Position numbers and translations under genes: made by a program. The notes under the pieces were generated by a model. The model searched no databases. It saw only the letters and a program-made list of their open reading frames with translations, and had not been told where the DNA came from. A stretch of DNA of 64,000 nt from Rhodococcus sp. RD6.2 (GTDB lineage: Bacteria; Actinomycetota; Actinomycetes; Mycobacteriales; Mycobacteriaceae): contig NZ_CVQP01000002.1 in the NCBI RefSeq assembly GCF_001040705.1, forward strand, positions 1 through 64,000, written 5' to 3'. Of the stretch, positions 57,028 to 64,000 are shown in pieces; the first letter of the stretch is position 1, and each line of letters starts with the position of its first letter.

Positions 57028-58266
57028 TCAGACCTGCGGCGTGCCGATCTCCACCACCTGTGCCCATTCCGGTGGCCGGTCCGAGCCAGCGTCGTGGTCG
57101 GGCCGGCCCCAGGGGCGCGCCCGGGGGAACAGGCCGACCACGGTCCGGCATGCCGGTCGGCTGCTCGGCCAGGGCGTCTGCCCATCGGTGAGGACGACCA
57201 CCACATCGGGTCCGGGCCGTGTGCGCAGGGCTCTGGTGAATCCGGTGCGCAGGTCCGTGCCGCCGCCCCCGAACAGCGGGATGCCCTCGGCCCGGCACAG
57301 CGGGTCCACAACCCGTGCCGCCGCGTCACACGACAGCACCGTGACCAGGTCCCGGCGCCCGCCCACGGCCCGCGTGATCGCGGCCACCTCGAGCAGTGCG
57401 CTCCCCAGGTCCGCGTCGCTGACCGATCCCGACGTGTCGACGATGACGCTGACCCGGGGTGGGGTGCGTCGCAAGCTCGGTAGCACCGCGCCGGGCACGG
57501 CGGCCGAGCGGCGAGCCGGGCGCCGATAGGTGTAGTTCTCGCCGGTGCCTGATGACGTGGTGGCCGTGCGGATCGCCGCACCGAGCAGGGCTCGCCACGG
57601 CTGCGTCGGGTGCAGGGCCTCCTCCGCCCACCGCTGCCATCCGAGGGGTGTGTCTCCACGCCGACCGACAATGCTGTGCGCCACCCGGAATCGAATTGCG
57701 TCGCGTTGCTGTTCACTGAGAACGTTCGCACCGTCGGGACCCAGTTCCCACTCCCGAGGCAGTCCGTCGGCGCCGCTGCCACAGTCGAGCCACGTCGCCG
57801 CGTCGGTGCTGGGACCGAGGCTGAGCCGGCCGAGGTAGTCCTCCATGAGCTTGCCGCTGGGCAGCCACAGCGTCGACGGCAGAACGGCATCGTCGGGCGT
57901 CGGCAATCCGTCGCCGAACGCGTCATCGTTGATCTCCGCATCGGCGGCGAGGTTCATCCGTAGTCGATCCGCGCGGGAGGTCAGGTCGTGTGCGCGGGCG
58001 TAGCGGTCGCTGCGGTCGTGGTGGTCGCGCAGCAGATGCGACACCTCGTGCACCAGCATCGAGGCCAGCTCCTCCACCGGCCGCTGTGCGACGAAGGCGG
58101 GGGAGACGTAGCAGCGCCAGTGCCGGTCCACGCCCATGGTCGGTACGCGGGGCGACGCGACGATGTTCATCGCATACAGGGCGGTCGCCAGGTAGGGCCG
58201 GGCTCGGGCGGCGTGCAGCCGGGCGGCGTAGATCTTGTCCGGGTCGAGCGCCGACGACACTGTCAT
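57028..58266 (-). CDS. DUF2201-type metallopeptidase-like protein with VWA domain
   Basis: 412 aa. N-terminal zincin-like half with HExxH (H73-E74-V-S-H77 in 'MLVHEVSHLLRDHH') and the DUF2201 layout ('LNLAADAEIND'-like 'MNLAADAEINDDAFGDGLP'). The C-terminal von Willebrand A half has MIDAS D277-x-S279-x-S281 ('VIVDTSGSVSDADLG') and 'GGGGTDLRTGF'. The ATG at 58266 overlaps the moxR stop (ATGA). MoxR/VWA pairs act as chaperone-like metal-ion-insertion or stress modules. Here the protease-like domain is fused to the VWA domain. Confidence 0.88.
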   Translation of the reverse strand: MTVSSALDPDKIYAARLHAARARPYLATALYAMNIVASPRVPTMGVDRHWRCYVSPAFVAQRPVEELASMLVHEVSHLLRDHHDRSDRYARAHDLTSRADRLRMNLAADAEINDDAFGDGLPTPDDAVLPSTLWLPSGKLMEDYLGRLSLGPSTDAATWLDCGSGADGLPREWELGPDGANVLSEQQRDAIRFRVAHSIVGRRGDTPLGWQRWAEEALHPTQPWRALLGAAIRTATTSSGTGENYTYRRPARRSAAVPGAVLPSLRRTPPRVSVIVDTSGSVSDADLGSALLEVAAITRAVGGRRDLVTVLSCDAAARVVDPLCRAEGIPLFGGGGTDLRTGFTRALRTRPGPDVVVVLTDGQTPWPSSRPACRTVVGLFPRARPWGRPDHDAGSDRPPEWAQVVEIGTPQV

Positions 58267-59489
58267 CGCCGGGCCCGCGCGGCGGCGCGGTCCGCCACCA
58301 TCGACACGGACACCACACCGGCGAGCTGGTCGATGGCCGCCGGGGCCTCCCAGTCGTCCCGGCGCAGGGTCGCCAGTGTCGTCGCAGGCACGACCACGAG
58401 GTCGGGTGGGCCGGTCTGCACCGCTGCGACGAGGAGCGTCCACGCAGCGTCCCAGCGTGCCTTGTCCGGCCGCCGGCGGACGGCGGCGACCACGGCGTCG
58501 AGAACGGCCTGACGCAGATCGCCGCGATCGGGGAGGTCGGCGGAAGCCGGATCGGCGAGCAGTGTCTCGGGATCGGGGAGGTCCATGCGGTCGATGGCGG
58601 CCAGCAGCTCGAAGCCGGGCCCGTCACCGACGCTGCCCCGGACCAACAGGGACAGCACATCCGTCGACGACGAGGCGGCGGTGGCGAACGCGACCAGCCG
58701 CACCGTCATGTCCCAGCTCCGCGGCGACGGCCAGGCACCGCCCCGGCGGGTCTGACTGCCGGGGAGTTGGTGCACCAGGGCGGGGCGCGCGGTGAGAAGC
58801 TCACAGACCGCGCGGCGGGCGAATGCCACCGCGTCGGAGAACCTCTGCGGGTCGAGGTGGGGCAGCGTGGCGCGCGGCCAGGTGCCGCTGAGGCCGCGGA
58901 CGACCACCTCGTGGTCGTGGGTCCAGTGCAGGTGCACGAAACGGTTGGCCAACGGTGGACTCAGCTCCCAGCCGTCCGCGGCCGAGGACGGCGGGTTGGC
59001 GGCGGCCACGATGCGCACTCCGGACGGGAGTTGCAGTGCCCCGATTCGCCGCTCCAGGACGAGACGCAGCAGGGCCGCCTGCACGGCGGGCGGTGCCGTC
59101 GACAGTTCGTCCAGAAACAGCAGGCCCCGCCCGGCCTGCACGAGCCGCACGGCCCAGTCGGGCGGGGCCATCGGAACACCGTGTGTCGCCGGATCGTCCC
59201 CGAGGACAGGCAGACCCGAGAAGTCCGACGGCTCGTGCACGCTTGCGATGACTGTGGTCAGTGGTAGGTCCAGCGCCTCGGCGAGCTGGGTCAGTGCGGC
59301 GGTCTTGCCGATTCCCGGCTCGCCCCACAGCAGCACCGGGAGATCCGCCGCCACCGCCAGGGTGAGGGCCTCGAGTTGGTCGTCCGGTCGTGGCTCGGTG
59401 GTGACGGTGTCGAGCATCGACAACAGCGTTGCGGCACTGTCGAGTTCGGTGGTGTCTCGGGTTCGGGTGGGGAGGAGTATGGCAGACAT
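58263..59489 (-). CDS. MoxR-type AAA+ ATPase
   Basis: 408 aa. Walker A 'LLWGEPGIGKTAALTQLAEA' (about 54-73), pore-loop region 'HEPSDFSGLPVLGDD', Walker B 'GLLFLDELSTAPPAVQAAL', sensor 1 'VRIVAAANPPSSAADGWE', and 'SPPLANRFVHLHW' as the arginine-finger region. A C-terminal extension of about 120 residues is variable. It lies between the uncharacterised 451-aa gene and the VWA gene. AGGTG six bases before ATG 59489 decides among clustered starts (59498, 59495, 59489). Confidence 0.9.
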   Translation of the reverse strand: MSAILLPTRTRDTTELDSAATLLSMLDTVTTEPRPDDQLEALTLAVAADLPVLLWGEPGIGKTAALTQLAEALDLPLTTVIASVHEPSDFSGLPVLGDDPATHGVPMAPPDWAVRLVQAGRGLLFLDELSTAPPAVQAALLRLVLERRIGALQLPSGVRIVAAANPPSSAADGWELSPPLANRFVHLHWTHDHEVVVRGLSGTWPRATLPHLDPQRFSDAVAFARRAVCELLTARPALVHQLPGSQTRRGGAWPSPRSWDMTVRLVAFATAASSSTDVLSLLVRGSVGDGPGFELLAAIDRMDLPDPETLLADPASADLPDRGDLRQAVLDAVVAAVRRRPDKARWDAAWTLLVAAVQTGPPDLVVVPATTLATLRRDDWEAPAAIDQLAGVVSVSMVADRAAARARR

Positions 59490-59573
59490 GTGCATCACCT
59501 GTGGTGTGGGAGGGGTCGCCGGATGGGGCCATCCGGTCGCAGTGCGGGGGCCTTGTCGGGGTGGGAGGCAGGG

Positions 59574-60929
59574 TCAGCGCGCGCGGAGCCGACGCGACCG
59601 CCTGGGGTGGCGAGCTCGCGACGTGGGCGGCGGCTCCACCGGTTCGGTGCGGTACCGGTCGTACCTCTCGCGGCGGTCCACCGACGCGTGGAGTTCGTCG
59701 AGCAAGGGGCCGTCGCGGAAGACGGCGTTCGGGCCGAGGAGACCTTCGACGACGGCCAGCGCCCCGGCGGCGTCTCCGTGGTCCAGGCGTCCCTGGACGT
59801 CGGGCAGCCAACCCGGACGACGATGGGCCAGGTCGACGGCCTGCAGGCACGGCAGCGGGGTACCGCCCAGTGCCGCCAGCAGTTCCTCACGTCGGAGCAC
59901 GGTGGGGTCGTGATCGAGTGCGGTCAGTGCGCCGTTCACCAGGGCGATCCGGTGCCGTTCGCCGCGGCAATCGACTAGGTGAATCCGGTTGTCCCGGTCC
60001 GGTGCCCGGGTGGGAGTCGGCGGTGTCCACTCCGGCGCCAGCGCGGCGGCGACCAGCGGGTGCAGGCGGTCGACGGTGATCGCTCCCGACCGGATCAACT
60101 CCAGGTCGGGCAGCACCCGGGTCGCGGCATCGGGCAGCACCGGGAGTGCGCCGAGTCGGCCACGCGGGTAGTCGTCGACCAGCCGTACCGCAGCTGGATC
60201 GCCGTCGTCCGGCTCCACCACCAGGTCGTGCCGGCCGCCGCACCGCACCCGCACGGGGCCGTCGCGCCGACCGTCCGCGCGGAGCAGAATGCCGACTTCG
60301 GCCGTCCAGCGGTCGACGGCACAGCCCTCCGGAACCGCCCGTGCGAGGCGATGTCCTTCGGGCAGTCGTCCTGTCCCGCAACGTATTCGCAGTTCATCAG
60401 ATCTGCGCGCGTCCCACAGGTGCCGATGGAGGTCGAGTCGGTATCGCCGGTTGGGTCGGGGATGGGGATGCCTGGTGGGCTCCGAGCCGTCCCACAGGGC
60501 CAGCGCGATTCGCTGGCCGCCGTCCGCCCACACCGGGGCCGTTCGGGCCACCAGGTGCACCGAACCGCCTCCACCACAACGACTTCGGTGCTGTTCGGGT
60601 CCGTACCGGGCCAGCGTGACGGTGAGTGCGGGGCGCAGCAGCCCGTCGGGGGCGATCCGCGGCAGGTGCCAGCGCAGCAGATCGGGTGCCAGATGTTGCA
60701 GGTCGGCGAGGACCTGTGCCGCGATGTCGCGGCCGTGCTCGCGGGTCAGTGCCCGCAGGTCGATGTCGGTGTCGAAAGCCGCTGCGGCACAGGCGCCGGA
60801 CCAGTCACCGGCGAGGCGTCGGTCGGTTGCGGTCTCGATCATGGACGGCGGCACGGCGAACTCGCGCACGCGCAGCCAGAAGGACGGTCGGGGATCGGTC
60901 CCGTTCGCGATGGGAGGGTGCATCAGCAC
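59574..60929 (-). CDS. Uncharacterised third component of the MoxR/VWA module
   Basis: 451 aa, soluble, arginine- and histidine-rich. It has no recognised domain. Visible features are an N-terminal helical part ('ADLQHLAPDLLRWHLPRIAP'), a central region rich in 'RYRLDLHRHLWDARRSDEL', a beta-rich stretch ('RNRIHLVDCRGERHRIALV'-type near residue 335), and a basic C-terminal tail. It is the first gene of a unit with moxR and the VWA gene, 84 bases before moxR. The constant association suggests it is the substrate, adaptor or effector. Start GTG 60929, or ATG 60923. Confidence 0.7.
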   Translation of the reverse strand: MLMHPPIANGTDPRPSFWLRVREFAVPPSMIETATDRRLAGDWSGACAAAAFDTDIDLRALTREHGRDIAAQVLADLQHLAPDLLRWHLPRIAPDGLLRPALTVTLARYGPEQHRSRCGGGGSVHLVARTAPVWADGGQRIALALWDGSEPTRHPHPRPNRRYRLDLHRHLWDARRSDELRIRCGTGRLPEGHRLARAVPEGCAVDRWTAEVGILLRADGRRDGPVRVRCGGRHDLVVEPDDGDPAAVRLVDDYPRGRLGALPVLPDAATRVLPDLELIRSGAITVDRLHPLVAAALAPEWTPPTPTRAPDRDNRIHLVDCRGERHRIALVNGALTALDHDPTVLRREELLAALGGTPLPCLQAVDLAHRRPGWLPDVQGRLDHGDAAGALAVVEGLLGPNAVFRDGPLLDELHASVDRRERYDRYRTEPVEPPPTSRARHPRRSRRLRAR

Positions 60930-61099
60930 TCACCGTGAGCGAACTGGGCCCCCAATCTTGGATCGGAGTAAGTAGACATCGGCGCAATCGTAGCGTGCCG
61001 AGGCGATCTCGGCCAGTTCTTCGCCGTCAGAAGTCGTACCGTTGCGGGTGATTCCTCGGGCTCCCGGGGAACAGGATCCGCAAAGGAGGGAGATGCGCA

Positions 61100-61498
61100 G
61101 TGAGCGATCCACTGACCGATCTCGGTGAGATACTGGCGTCGCTCGACGTCACGGTCCGACCCGATCCCTACGTCTTCGCAGTCGTGGACGCCGGGTCACC
61201 TGTGGTCGGTGACGCGCACGCGGTGATCGTCGAGGACGAGGGCGTCACGGTGGTCGTCACCGCCACCCGTGCCCGGGACCACGTAGTCGCGGATGTGCCG
61301 GCATTCGCCTGGCTGGCGCTCACCGTGCATTCTTCGCTCGAAGCCACAGGGTTGACGGCGGTGGTCTCGGCCGCGTTGGCCGACGCGGGGATCAGCTGCA
61401 ACGTTCTCGCCGGATACCACCACGATCACCTGCTCGTTCCGTGGGCGGAGCGACACCGTGCGGTGGCCGTGCTGCGCGCTCTACGCCCACCGGCGTGA
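61100..61498 (+). CDS. ACT-domain protein (CASTOR/ACT_7-like)
   Basis: 132 aa. 'DVTVRPDPYVFAVVDAG' and 'VVDAGSPVVGDAHAVIVEDE', then 'FAWLALTVHSSLEATGLTAV' and 'LADAGISCNVLAGYHHDHLL', match the tandem ACT fold that binds amino acids; the final His-rich loop is typical. Probably a small allosteric or ligand-sensing protein; partner unknown. AAAGGAGG (61083-61090) is nine bases before GTG 61100. Confidence 0.82.
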   Translation: MSDPLTDLGEILASLDVTVRPDPYVFAVVDAGSPVVGDAHAVIVEDEGVTVVVTATRARDHVVADVPAFAWLALTVHSSLEATGLTAVVSAALADAGISCNVLAGYHHDHLLVPWAERHRAVAVLRALRPPA

Positions 61499-61580
61499 CG
61501 ACCTGCGCGTGCTGTTCGGCGCGAGAGCCCACTGTCCTCCACGTGCCCCCGGTGTCGGCGGCTTGTGACACGATCGCGCC

Positions 61581-62087
61581 ATGTCCGCCATCCTCGACTA
61601 CTTCGCCGCGGCCTCGGATCAGCACGCCGCCGCCGCGCTCGACAACCTCGTCGACCTGGATCCCGACACGATCGGCGACATGCCTGGCCTGTCTCCGGAC
61701 ACACCGGCCCGGCCACGAATTCGGTTGGCCGCGAGCGGCACCCCGGTACTCCAGCTGAAGGGCGTCGAGCCGATCGTCGCGCTCGGCAGGCTCGAGGCCG
61801 CGCTCACCGCTCGCCCGTACGACGAGGTGGCGTCGGGCGCGCGCCACGGGTCTCTCGTCGCCATGAGCGACGACGGAGACTCCCTGGTGCTCACCGTCAC
61901 CGACGAGTTGCGTGATGCGCTCGCGGAGCTGGATGCCGCCGCTGTCGCCGCCGCTGCGCGTGTCTGGGCGATCGACGAGGAGGGCGAACCCTCGAAGGAG
62001 TCGGTTCCCGTTCTCTCCGCGTTCGTCGAGCTGTCAGCGGGAGCCGTGAATCGCGGCGAGCACATATACTGCCGCGTCATCGTCTGA
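61581..62087 (+). CDS. Hypothetical protein
   Basis: 168 aa, acidic, no signal peptide or membrane segment. Begins 'MSAILDYFAAASDQHAAAAL' and includes 'GSLVAMSDDGDSLVLTVTDE' and 'ELDAAAVAAAARVWAIDEEG'. The pattern resembles small cytoplasmic stand-alone domains of the DUF1877/immunity-like sort, but the match is not firm enough to assign. ATG 61581; it runs convergent with the cupin regulator three bases away. Confidence 0.65.
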   Translation: MSAILDYFAAASDQHAAAALDNLVDLDPDTIGDMPGLSPDTPARPRIRLAASGTPVLQLKGVEPIVALGRLEAALTARPYDEVASGARHGSLVAMSDDGDSLVLTVTDELRDALAELDAAAVAAAARVWAIDEEGEPSKESVPVLSAFVELSAGAVNRGEHIYCRVIV

Positions 62088-62090
62088 GGT

Positions 62091-62738
62091 TCAGCCCTGG
62101 TGGTTGTCCGGGTAGGCGGTGATCGCGAGGAAGCGAATCGGCAACTCCACCAACTCGTTCGGGCCGTGCAGGCCCTCCCCGTCGAGGAGCAGTGCGTCGC
62201 CCGGCTTGAGTCGGTACTCGCTCTCGCCGTGCCCGTAGACCATCTCCCCCTCGAGCATGTAGAGCAGTTCGGTACCCGGATGCTGGAAGAGCGGAAACAC
62301 CTCGCTGGCGTTCGTCAGCGTCACCAGTACCGGTTCGAGGCGCTTGTGCTGCCCACGCAGCGCGCCGAGCATCTCGTAGTGGTGGCCGACGCGGGTGCCT
62401 CGGCCGACGATCTCGGCGCCCTGCCCGGCGGAGGTGAAGACGGCGTCCCGTGTCGAGTCCGCGCCGCGGAACAGGGACGTCACGGGAACGTCGAGGCCGG
62501 CGGCGAGCCGCGCCAGCGTCGAGAGGCTGCACGAGGTCTGCGCGTTCTCGATCTTCGACAGCATCGCCTTCGAGATGCCGATCTTCGTCGCCATGTCGCC
62601 GACCGACAGCCCGGTCGCCAGCCGGAGCTTGCGCACCTGCCCGGCGATCACGCGTTCGAGATCGACGCCGGTCGGTGTGTCCGCCGGAACTTCACGCGGC
62701 TCGGTGTCGTGGTGCACGGGGCGGTTGGGGCTGGACAT
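62091..62738 (-). CDS. XRE-type regulator with C-terminal cupin domain
   Basis: 215 aa. HTH_3 domain at about 30-85 ('VRKLRLATGLSVGDMATKIG', 'ISKAMLSKIENAQTSCSLST'), then a cupin barrel at about 130-210 with 'FPLFQHPGTELLYMLEGEMV' and 'YRLKPGDALLLDGEGLHGPN', which supply metal-binding His/Glu positions. This family (SutR/PuuR-like) represses genes for amine, amino-acid or sulfur compound use. No direct target is obvious. ATG 62738. Confidence 0.92.
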   Translation of the reverse strand: MSSPNRPVHHDTEPREVPADTPTGVDLERVIAGQVRKLRLATGLSVGDMATKIGISKAMLSKIENAQTSCSLSTLARLAAGLDVPVTSLFRGADSTRDAVFTSAGQGAEIVGRGTRVGHHYEMLGALRGQHKRLEPVLVTLTNASEVFPLFQHPGTELLYMLEGEMVYGHGESEYRLKPGDALLLDGEGLHGPNELVELPIRFLAITAYPDNHQG

Positions 62739-62846
62739 TCACCCAGGATAGCGACGGGTTTCTCCACAGTGGACGCGGCGCGCGATGAGTTCCGGGCCCT
62801 CGCGGCGTCCACCCTGTAGTGGGACACTCACGCGAGGAGGCGTGTC

Positions 62847-63125
62847 ATGGGCACTGCACTGGACAGAGAGTTCGTCGCCACCCTGGTCAAGAGCCCCGCG
62901 AAAGGCGGCTGGACGTACCTGGTGTGGCCGGAGTCCGTCGAGTACTTCGGCACCCGCGGCCTGGTCAAGGTTCGCGGCACCGTCGACGGGCACCCGTTCG
63001 AGAGCTCGTTCATGGCGCTCGGCAACGGCGCCCACAAGCTGCCGGTCAAGGCGTCGGTGCGCGACGCGATCGGCAAGCAGGTGGGTGACGAGGTGACGGT
63101 GCGACTGCTCGAACGCCTCGCCTGA
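62847..63125 (+). CDS. DUF1905 protein
   Basis: 92 aa small beta-barrel. '[20 protein letters not shown]', '[20 protein letters not shown]' and '[20 protein letters not shown]' match DUF1905, often found alone or fused to a YdeI-like OmdA domain. Function unknown. GAGGAGG lies about six bases before ATG 62847. It is convergent with the TetR gene, nine bases away. Confidence 0.88.
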   Translation: MGTALDREFVATLVKSPAKGGWTYLVWPESVEYFGTRGLVKVRGTVDGHPFESSFMALGNGAHKLPVKASVRDAIGKQVGDEVTVRLLERLA

Positions 63126-63134
63126 ACAGCCCGG

Positions 63135-63731
63135 TCAGCGGTCTGCGGCCCCCGCTGCGGCGATGAGATCGGCGGCCAGGGAGCGCAGTTCGCCTGCGGG
63201 GCCGTTCGCCGGATAGAGCCCACCCGTCGTCAGCGCACCCACGATCACCAGGTGGAGCCGGTCGGCCAAGCGGTCACTCTCGGCGATGCCGAGCCGCCCG
63301 GTCGCCTCTCGCAGCCGGCGCCGGAGTTCGTCCTCGTGCGCTAGGCAGCGTTCCCTGATCTCGGGCGACTCGTCGCCGTCGAATTCCGCTGCGGTGTTCA
63401 CGAAAGCGCAGCCACGATAGCCGTGCAGGGTCGCGAGATCCTCGATCCACGACAGCTGGGCATCGAGCTGCTCACGCGGGTCGGGTCGGCGCACGGCGGT
63501 GGCATCCCACTGTGCCCAGAACAGGTCGTCGCGCCGCTGCAGCACGGCGAGAACGAGGTCGTTCTTGTGTGGGAACCAGCGGTACAGGCTCGCTTTCGCG
63601 ACCCCGGCCCGCCGGACCACCTCGTCGACCCCGACGGCACGAACACCGTTGGCGTAGAACAGCTCCGCTGCGATGTCGACAAGCTTGTCCCGCAGCGCCT
63701 GTCCCCGTACCTGCTTGGACTCCTCACCCAC
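63135..63731 (-). CDS. TetR-family regulator
   Basis: 198 aa. DNA-binding domain 'LRDKLVDIAAELFYANGVRA' and 'VDEVVRRAGVAKASLYRWFP', then 'HKNDLVLAVLQRRDDLF'; the C-terminal domain includes 'GYRGCAFVNTAAEFDGDESP', typical of the AcrR/NemR-like subgroup that controls quinone or alcohol oxidoreductases. The GTG at 63731 is five bases after the stop of the upstream dehydrogenase gene, so the regulator is co-transcribed with its probable target. Confidence 0.9.
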   Translation of the reverse strand: MGEESKQVRGQALRDKLVDIAAELFYANGVRAVGVDEVVRRAGVAKASLYRWFPHKNDLVLAVLQRRDDLFWAQWDATAVRRPDPREQLDAQLSWIEDLATLHGYRGCAFVNTAAEFDGDESPEIRERCLAHEDELRRRLREATGRLGIAESDRLADRLHLVIVGALTTGGLYPANGPAGELRSLAADLIAAAGAADR

Positions 63732-63736
63732 CGGCC

Positions 63737-64000
63737 TCACGGTACGCCCGTCACGATCGCGGCCTTGCCGAAGCCGGCCCGGTTCTGCACCCACTGCTGG
63801 GCTTCGACGGCGCGGGACAGGTCGAACTCCGCGCCGACGACCACCCGAAGTCGGCCCGTGTCGGCTAGGGCGGCGATCGCCCGCAGTGCCTCGGGATCCG
63901 GTTCGACGAGATACGAGACCGCCCGGATCCCGTACGTCGCGGCGGCGGCCTCGTAGTCGGGGATCGACCACGCGTTCGCCAGCGAGATCGAGCCCCCGGC
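63737..64000 (-). CDS. Zinc-type alcohol dehydrogenase / quinone oxidoreductase, C-terminal end (truncated)
   Basis: Only the last 87 codons lie in the window. They read '...GSISLANAWSIPDYEAA', 'LVEPDPEALRAIAALADTG', 'RLRVVVGAEFDLSRAVEAQQ' and a closing 'GFGKAAIVTGVP', the usual C-terminal domain of NADPH-dependent MDR family quinone/enone reductases ('A....GK.V...'). The N-terminal catalytic domain is outside the window, so zinc ligands cannot be judged. It is transcribed into the TetR gene. Confidence 0.8.
   Translation of the reverse strand, partial: AGGSISLANAWSIPDYEAAAATYGIRAVSYLVEPDPEALRAIAALADTGRLRVVVGAEFDLSRAVEAQQWVQNRAGFGKAAIVTGVP

Noticed and set aside
55211-57529. 772-aa plus-strand open frame over the sulfatase operon
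   Set aside because: Antisense shadow of the sulfatase, which carries C-T-A-G-R and the metal-binding motifs.

Overview
The window is high-GC DNA from a mycolic-acid actinomycete (Mycobacteriales), most like Rhodococcus or a close relative. The evidence is gene order. Positions 1 to about 22,200 follow, with few interruptions, the M. tuberculosis order acs / Rv3662c-like / Rv3661 phosphatase / 6C RNA / ssd-tad cluster / Rv3649 helicase / cspA / Rv3647c / topA / holB / tRNA-Thr. No CRISPR array, IS element, prophage or rRNA was seen. The genus is an inference.

Conserved half (1-22,200). A truncated acs with a CRP-type site is followed by a VOC protein, a degenerate Fic-like protein and an anchored HAD phosphatase. 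A textbook 6C RNA (two C-loop hairpins) and a pair of perfect DnaA boxes then lead into ssd-tadA-tadB-tadC-DUF4244-tadE-tadE-like, a tightly overlapped pilus/secretion operon. Next come an 818-aa membrane protein joining a kinase-like domain to an LPG-flippase-like domain, a 17-bp perfect palindrome, a DUF1998-type helicase, cspA, the Rv3647c homologue, topA, an AraC/VOC/TetR/CYP136-like insertion, holB and tRNA-Thr(CGU).

Accessory half (22,200-64,000). A cluster of DnaA boxes (22,851-23,071) lies before an RDD/DUF2752 membrane operon. It is followed by GntR-MFS and a large LuxR regulator. The most striking locus is 29,684-34,979: a three-domain membrane NRPS of the Pls/PosA (epsilon-poly-lysine synthetase) type. 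Its adenylation-domain code, read by eye, is close to a lysine code, and a zinc M1 aminopeptidase starts one base after its stop. Next are a PucR regulator with secreted esterases and an MFS carrier, a convergent two-component system, an alkylsulfatase, EamA/LysR, and amt with GlnR-like boxes. A ketone-body operon (scoA-scoB-thiolase) faces an IclR regulator, and two matching candidate operators lie between them. An arylsulfatase-HAD-formylglycine-generating-enzyme operon and a MoxR/VWA-metallopeptidase/unknown triad follow. The end holds small regulators and a truncated alcohol dehydrogenase.

Themes are carbon-limited acetate and ketone-body use, organosulfate scavenging with its own sulfatase-maturation enzyme, nitrogen-controlled ammonium uptake, and a possible cationic homopolymer pathway. 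All functional statements come from reading motifs and gene order; no database search was run.
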